From: Musa acuminata AAA Group
Taxonomy: Eukaryota; Streptophyta; Magnoliopsida; Zingiberales; Musaceae
DNA: 64,000 nt
Assembly (NCBI RefSeq): GCF_036884655.1
Contig: NC_088345.1
Location: 22,224,501 to 22,288,500 of the forward strand
Direction of reading: 5' to 3'
The stretch's first letter is position 1; each line of letters starts with the position of its first letter. The position numbers and the translations under genes were made by a program. Shown piece after piece: positions 58,620 through 64,000 of the stretch. The notes under the pieces are model-generated. The model made no database searches and had not been told where the DNA came from. It saw only the letters and a list, made by a program, of their open reading frames with translations.

Positions 58620-60294
58620 TAAACCAGTAGAAGAAGATGTCATTAAACATCTAGAAACAAGCCTTGAACATGAAAAAAAAGATGTAGAAGAAGAGCCACA
58701 ACCGACCGAAGTTACCGTACATGCACTAGTCGGCTACTCAAACCTACAAACGATGAAAGTTAGAGGCCTTCTCAAACAACAATCGATCACTGTTCTCCTC
58801 GACATGGGCAGTACTAATGACTCTCTAAATAGTAAGGTTGCTGTCTGGATGGCCTTACCTATCGAGAATTGCAGTAAGTTTGACGTTAAGGTCACCGATG
58901 GATGGATTTTGAAGTATGATTGTAGTCGCCCGCGAGTGAAACTGTTGTTGTAGGACCAAGAGATAATTGCATATTTCTTCCTCCTCCCTCTTGATGATCA
59001 TGAGGCCATGCTCAGAATTAAATGGTTGATGACATTAGGTGATGTTTCTTGAAATTTTATGCAACTAATTATGAAATTTTACAGTAAGGAGAAACATGTG
59101 ATATTGCACGGGAAACGTAGGGCCGACGTAACGATGAATTGCACACAACAAATGGAGAAGGTTTTGCATAAAGCATGCAGTGGCTTTTTGGTATAACTTG
59201 AGCAGCAAATTAAGGAAGAGCCAATAGAATTTGAAGATCCAAACATACTTCCTTTACTTGCTGAATTTTCAGATATATTTGATGAATCGCACAACCTACC
59301 TCTTACCCGTCGGCATGATCATTATATAAGGATTCTTCCAAGCAAACCTCCCATAAATACTCAGTCATATCAGTATCTACATCTCCAGAAGGATGAAATA
59401 GAAAAGATTATAAAAGAGATGCTCGAAATAGGAGTTATTTGGCCAAGTTGCAGCCTCTACTCTTCACCAGTGCTACTTGTACGCAAGAAGGACGGAACAT
59501 GGCGAATATGCATTGATTACTGAGCTCTCAATGGCACAACCATCAAGGATAAATACCCTATTCTAGTAGTAGATGAATTGCTAGATGAAAGGAAGCACAA
59601 ATCTTCACAAAGCTGGACCTTTGATCCAAGTATCATCAAATATGAGTGTACAAAAAAGACATACTGAAAATCGCCTTTCGAACATACAATGGCCACTACG
59701 AATTTTTGTTTTCTTCAAAAAAAGGTGGAATATCTTAGGCATATCATATAAGAGAAAGGTGTGATGATGGACCCTCCAAAATAAAAGCAATGTAGAATTG
59801 GCCGACCTCAAGGAGCATAAAATTGCTACGTGGCTTTCTGGGTTTAATAGGCTACTATCATATGTTCATGAAAAACTATGGAAAGATCAGTGCACCACTT
59901 ACTTCCTTATTGAAAAAAGTTGTCTTCCAATGGTTGGACAAAGCCTCCATTGCCTTCGATAAACTTAAGGCAGTCATGACGACGACGCTAATGCTAGCAC
60001 TACCAGATTTTAGCCGACCCTTCATTATTGAGGCCGATGCATTTGGAGCCAGAATTGGAGTCATTCTCAAGCAAGATGGTCGACCATTCGCATACACTAG
60101 TAAGGTATTGTCTCTCTCCCATCAAAATATGTCAACATATGATAAGGAGATACTCGCCATTGTGCACGCAGCAACGAGGTGGAGACCCCTCTTGATCGGT
60201 CGACGATTTCAAAGTAAAAGCTACCATAAAAGCCTCAAGTACTTTTTGGAGCAAAAGATATCATCCCCTGAGTAGCAAAAATGGATAACAAAAC

Positions 60295-61915
60295 TGTTAG
60301 GATCAGAGCGGCACTAAGAGGGGGGGGTGAATTAATGCAGCGAATTAAAACTTCGATTTTGGTAAAATCTTTCGTACGATAAAAAACTGAACTCGGAAGT
60401 GCTTATCTTGAAAGCGTGTTCGTAAAGGTGTGCAGCAAAAGTAATGAGGAAGTAAAGCACATATGAAGGTTTGCAGTAAGGTAAATAGCAGTAAGGTAAA
60501 TAGTAATAAGTAAATGCAAACCAGAGAACACACCAATTTAAAGTGGTTCGGTCAAAATGACCTACATCCACTTGTGAAGCCTTCTTCGAAAAGGCTCCCA
60601 ACTTCCACTAGCAAATCACTTTGAAGGGGAAGGACAAATACCCCTCTTACAGCCTTTTACAAGTAGTTCACACTCTTACAAATTTTGAAAGAGAAAGAGG
60701 GAGGTGAACACTCAAGCTATTGAAAACAAAAACTTGCTAAAGGCTTTGCTAAGACTTTTATCTCAATCTCTTGCTTCTCAAAGGTTGTATTCTCAGCTAA
60801 GAATTGAGGGGTATTTATAGGCCTCAAGAGGATTCAAATTTGGGCTCCAAAATTTGAATTCTCTTTGGTTCCCGATGCTGGTGGTGCCATCGCTTGTCAA
60901 TGGCGGTGCCACCGCCTGTCAGTGTCTAACACTGACAGTGTACTGGCGGTACCACCGCCCAGCCAAGCGGTGCCACCGCCTGACTCTCGGGTGCTAGGCG
61001 GTGCCACCGCCTACACTATTTCAGCTCACTGGTTGGGCTCCAAACTTGGCCCAAACCAGTCCGAACTCGGGCCCAATTGGCCCCTACTTGGGTTATAGGA
61101 TTAACACCTAATCCTAACCCTAATTAATGTACTAAATACGAATTTAAAGACATTTCCTAAGCTATTACAAAGTCCGCAAGTCAAGACTTTTTCCGGCGAG
61201 CTTCCGGTGAACTTCCGGCGGTCTTCCGACGAACTCTTGAAAACCATTCTGCGGACTCCCGGCAAGCTCCTAGACTTCACGATTTGATCTTGGCGAGTTC
61301 CAATGAGCTTCTTCGGCAAGCTCCGATCTTTCTTGGCAAGCTCCGTGAACTTCCAACGAACCTTCCAGCGAGCTTCCGAAAAACCCTTCGGCAAGCTCCC
61401 TACTCGTTCTCGGCTAGTTCCGGCAGCATTCCTGACGAACCTTCAGACTTCCGTCGAACTCTCGAACTCACAACAAATCCTTCGTTCTTGACTCCGACAC
61501 TTTGTTTCGCTTTATGTCTTCATCGTTATCGTAGTTAATTCTGCATACACAAGCCAAAACTCTACTTCGATCTAGACAATTATTATAATGCGAATTGACA
61601 TTCTGTTGCCCGACACGTCATTGGTTGGCGCTTCGTTCGATTCTTCAGCGCATCGTCCTCTCTTGTGGCTTGTTGCCCAATCGGTAGTTGACTTCCGCAA
61701 CCCCAATATCTTTGGCGCAATTCCGCTCTTGGCCTGATGCCCGACGTCCGAAGCCTTCTACCATCCAATATCCTAACGTGATCTCCTCCGGCGCAACGTC
61801 AATTCCTCCTGCGTTAACTGTCTAATCCTGATCGAGTAGACCTGCATCACTCAAAATACAATTAAACATCTAAACACAATCAATTAGTTTCATCATCAAA
61901 ATCCGAGATTCAACA
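60295..61915 (-). mobile_element. 3' LTR of a minus-strand Sirevirus, 1621 bp
   Basis: It starts TGTTAGGATCAGAGCGGCACTAAGAGGGGG and ends CCGAGATTCAACA. On its right the minus-strand polypurine tract (61916-61930) abuts the LTR, which makes this the 3' LTR. The TATA box (minus) is at 60812-60819, with palindromes GGCGGTGCCACCGCC at 60902-60916 and several more to about 61010. The left flank AAAAC (60290-60294) is the candidate target duplication; its partner lies beyond the window. It is closest in type to the solo LTR at 56418. Confidence 0.92.
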
Positions 61916-64000
61916 ATCTCCCTCTTTTTTATGATGACAACTAATTGATGACTAACGGAGTTAACCTTAACTCCCCGGAGTTTAACCAAACTCCCCCTAT
62001 CAATATGCGATTGATAGAACACTTGGATTATCCCAAATCCAAGTAACATTCATCACATGTTATGAAAAATATTTAAACCATCATGCAAATATATATAAAA
62101 TATTCAATTAAATGCATGAAGTCATCAATATATTTCTCCCCCTATGTCATCAACAAAAAAGGAGAAGTAGCTCTAGCTATCTTAAAAGATATGCAAGTTT
62201 TTGCAACATGAAGCTATATTTTCATCACAACATATAAGCACAAAAGCATAGCAAGATTTTTAAGTTTAATCATGGCAATTCAACACTTGCTTCTTGTGCA
62301 AGATTGTCCTTTGCTTTTCTTTGCATGTTTTAACTAGCAAAATCTTTCTCCTCTTTGTTTTTGTCGAAAAGAAGAGAAGAGTACAAGCTAGCCAGCATTT
62401 GCCTCGAGCTAGCAATCTTTCTCCCCCTATGTCATTGCCGAAAAGAAGGAGAGGAACCAATGATTTAGACTTTTACATAAATTATGAATTTGCATCAATC
62501 AATATTTCAATCATCACATGATATATACAAGACAAAAATGCAAAGAAATCATGTCATGAAAGACATCAATTGTTAAACATGATATGATAATAGTCTCAAA
62601 ATTTTCAATTTGCGAAACATGTGATACATTGCGATACTAAAAAAATTTAATGCGATACTTTTAAGGATGTCAACCTATTTTTGATACAAAGCATGGCAAG
62701 AGCAATTATATTGCAAGTTTTCTAAGTTTTGCATTTTTTGCTTCTTTCGAGATAGCAATTCTTTGTTTCTCTATAGGCTAGCAACTTTTACGATATGCAA
62801 GTTTTACTATATACAAGCTAGCAAATTTAAAGATATACAAGTTGGCATATTTGCTTTTCTTTGCAATGTGCATGATAGTATTTCTTTGTAATGTTCAAGA
62901 TAGCAAATTGTACATCATGCTAGCTAGCAAATTAAAGATGTTCAAGAAAGCAAGCTCTTTCTTCTCTTTTGAGAAGTGTCATTTTTGCTTCCTTAGCAAA
63001 ATACCAAACTAGCAAGGGACCATGTTTTACATGAGGCAAGCAAACAATTTGGCAAGTGTTACATTTGTATCTTTTCTTTAGATGTGCAAGAAAGTAAGCA
63101 AGTTTTTACATTTTCTTAACTTGTGCAAGGTAGCTAATTTCTCTTTGAGATGACCCTTTACATCAATTCAAGATAGCATATTAGCAACTCTTTCTATCCC
63201 TTTGTCATTGGCAAAAAGAAAGGAAGATTCAAGTTATGAATATCAAAATAATAATTTTATCATGAATATTTCATCACTGCATGCATCATTATTGCATGCA
63301 TAATACCAAATCATCATATATATTTTCAAAACATATAAACTCATCATTATATGCATGATTCTAAATCATCATTCATATCATTTCAATCATTATTTCAATC
63401 ATCACTATAACTCATCATGCACAAAATGTAAAATCATCTAACATGATACAAACATTTATTTTCAAAATATTTATCACTATTTTCATGTATGATATAATTT
63501 TTCATATTTAATATATCATCACAATAAAAAGCAATTGCATGCAAAATTTCAAATCATAAATGTTTCAAATCATGATGGTATTAACTTGTCAAATTTCATC
63601 CTACCATTCATAATCATAACTTTTCATTTGTATGCATCAAAATAATATCAAGAGTATTTCATGCATAATTTTATATCACCACATAAGGAATATCAAGAAG
63701 AAAGTAATTGGGTGATGCGATAAACATTTTATGAATATAAGGAATTGCATAAAAATCATATCATGAAAGATTAGAACATGTGAATACCAAAACACATGAT
63801 TTCTTTTTTAAAAAACCTACTCATAATTAATCAAAAGAAAATCTTAGGAGATCGATTAATGAAAAAATCTTGATTCATAATAAATCTTAATTTGTAAATA
63901 TCATGGAATCAAGATCATGATTTTGGATAAAACTCATTCAAATTCAAATCACCAAAAATCATTTTTATGGTTCACAAAATTTGTAACATAAGTAGATTCA
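61916..64000 (-). other. Sirevirus 3' noncoding region with repeated polypurine motifs
   Basis: Two kb without coding signal, AT-rich and dominated by 'gctagcaa', 'catgcaa' and 'aaatcatca' words. Besides the PPT at 61916-61930, copies of TTCTCCCCCTATGTCATCAACAAAAAAGG-like sequence (PPT complement plus TTGTTGATGAC) lie at 62134-62167, 62418-62451 and, weaker, near 62341-62380 and 63191-63226. Repeated PPT motifs are known for Sireviruses. The pol gene should lie beyond the right edge. Confidence 0.8.

Larger units (their letters stand above)
54348..60294 (+). pseudogene. Second copy of the defective chromovirus, 5'-truncated and interrupted
   Basis: It begins inside the leader (matching 16977 of the first copy), so the 5' LTR is missing. 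It runs through gag to 55642, is split by a family A solo LTR, resumes at 58620 (TAAAC repeated), and continues through protease (D-M-G in place of D-[ST]-G), RT remnant and RNase H to 60294. There a minus-strand Sirevirus has inserted. It shares the gag TAG (55315-55317), the RT TGA (59622-59624), the RNase H TAG (60273-60275) and the RT-core deletion with the first copy, and has more stops and frameshifts of its own. It is the older and more decayed of the two. Confidence 0.9.

Noticed and set aside
1..64000. Integrated plant pararetrovirus (badnavirus-like) sequence
   Set aside because: I looked for RT fragments without LTR-element context. Every RT, RNase H or protease piece found matches copia or Ty3/gypsy retrotransposons; none has pararetrovirus features.

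Overview
The window is plant nuclear DNA that is mostly LTR retrotransposons, nested several layers deep, around one spliced host gene. There are no bacterial-type operons, CRISPR arrays or rRNA/tRNA genes that I can see. LTRs ending in TG..CA, primer-binding sites matching plant initiator tRNA-Met, TATA boxes in LTRs, GT-AG introns and the retroelement lineages (Sirevirus-like copia, chromovirus with chromodomain, long-LTR gypsy) all point to a flowering plant. A monocot of the banana/ensete type is my guess from the style of these elements; nothing here proves it.

Layout. 1-6102: 5' half of a minus-strand Ty1/copia element ('family A') with an uninterrupted 925-codon gag-pol running off the window, a 1.8 kb leader, PBS and 5' LTR. 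6103-7393: Sirevirus LTR and gag debris. 7394-11842: a tandem array of a 1.34 kb segment of a Sirevirus LTR (three units plus a partial). 11843-26400: the 3' half of a Sirevirus (decayed pol, 3' noncoding region, 3' LTR). Its LTR is split by a complete defective chromovirus (15637-21007, TSD GTGGC) and by a 4.36 kb solo LTR (21787-26143, TSD TAGAC). 26401-31547: Sirevirus pol scrap and head-to-tail LTR pieces, including a second array of about 0.6 kb units. 31548-32390: decayed copia RT/RNase H. 32443-33145: TA-rich microsatellite. 33146-35292: little recognisable.

35293 to about 43960 (minus): a host gene for an RFC3-like clamp-loader protein with a long Ser/Asn-rich N-terminal extension. 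Ten coding exons with matching phases can be read; the terminal exon was not found. 44350-45610: AT-rich with no gene seen.

45610-54330: another decayed copia pol, a Sirevirus LTR scrap, and a nest of family A LTRs (one solo LTR inside another, TSD ACATG), themselves broken by a Sirevirus solo LTR and a 2.77 kb gypsy-type LTR. 54348-60294: second copy of the defective chromovirus, broken by a family A solo LTR (TSD TAAAC) that carries a Sirevirus solo LTR (TSD ATATG). 60295-64000: 3' LTR and 3' noncoding region of a minus-strand Sirevirus that continues past the window.

The most interesting signals are LTR-level: tandem amplification of an LTR interior into a satellite-like array, dense palindromic GCGGT-N3-ACCGC arrays just upstream of the Sirevirus TATA box, and a chromovirus lineage whose two copies share three nonsense codons and an RT-core deletion, which suggests spread in trans after inactivation. 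I did not find a convincing new protein-based system.
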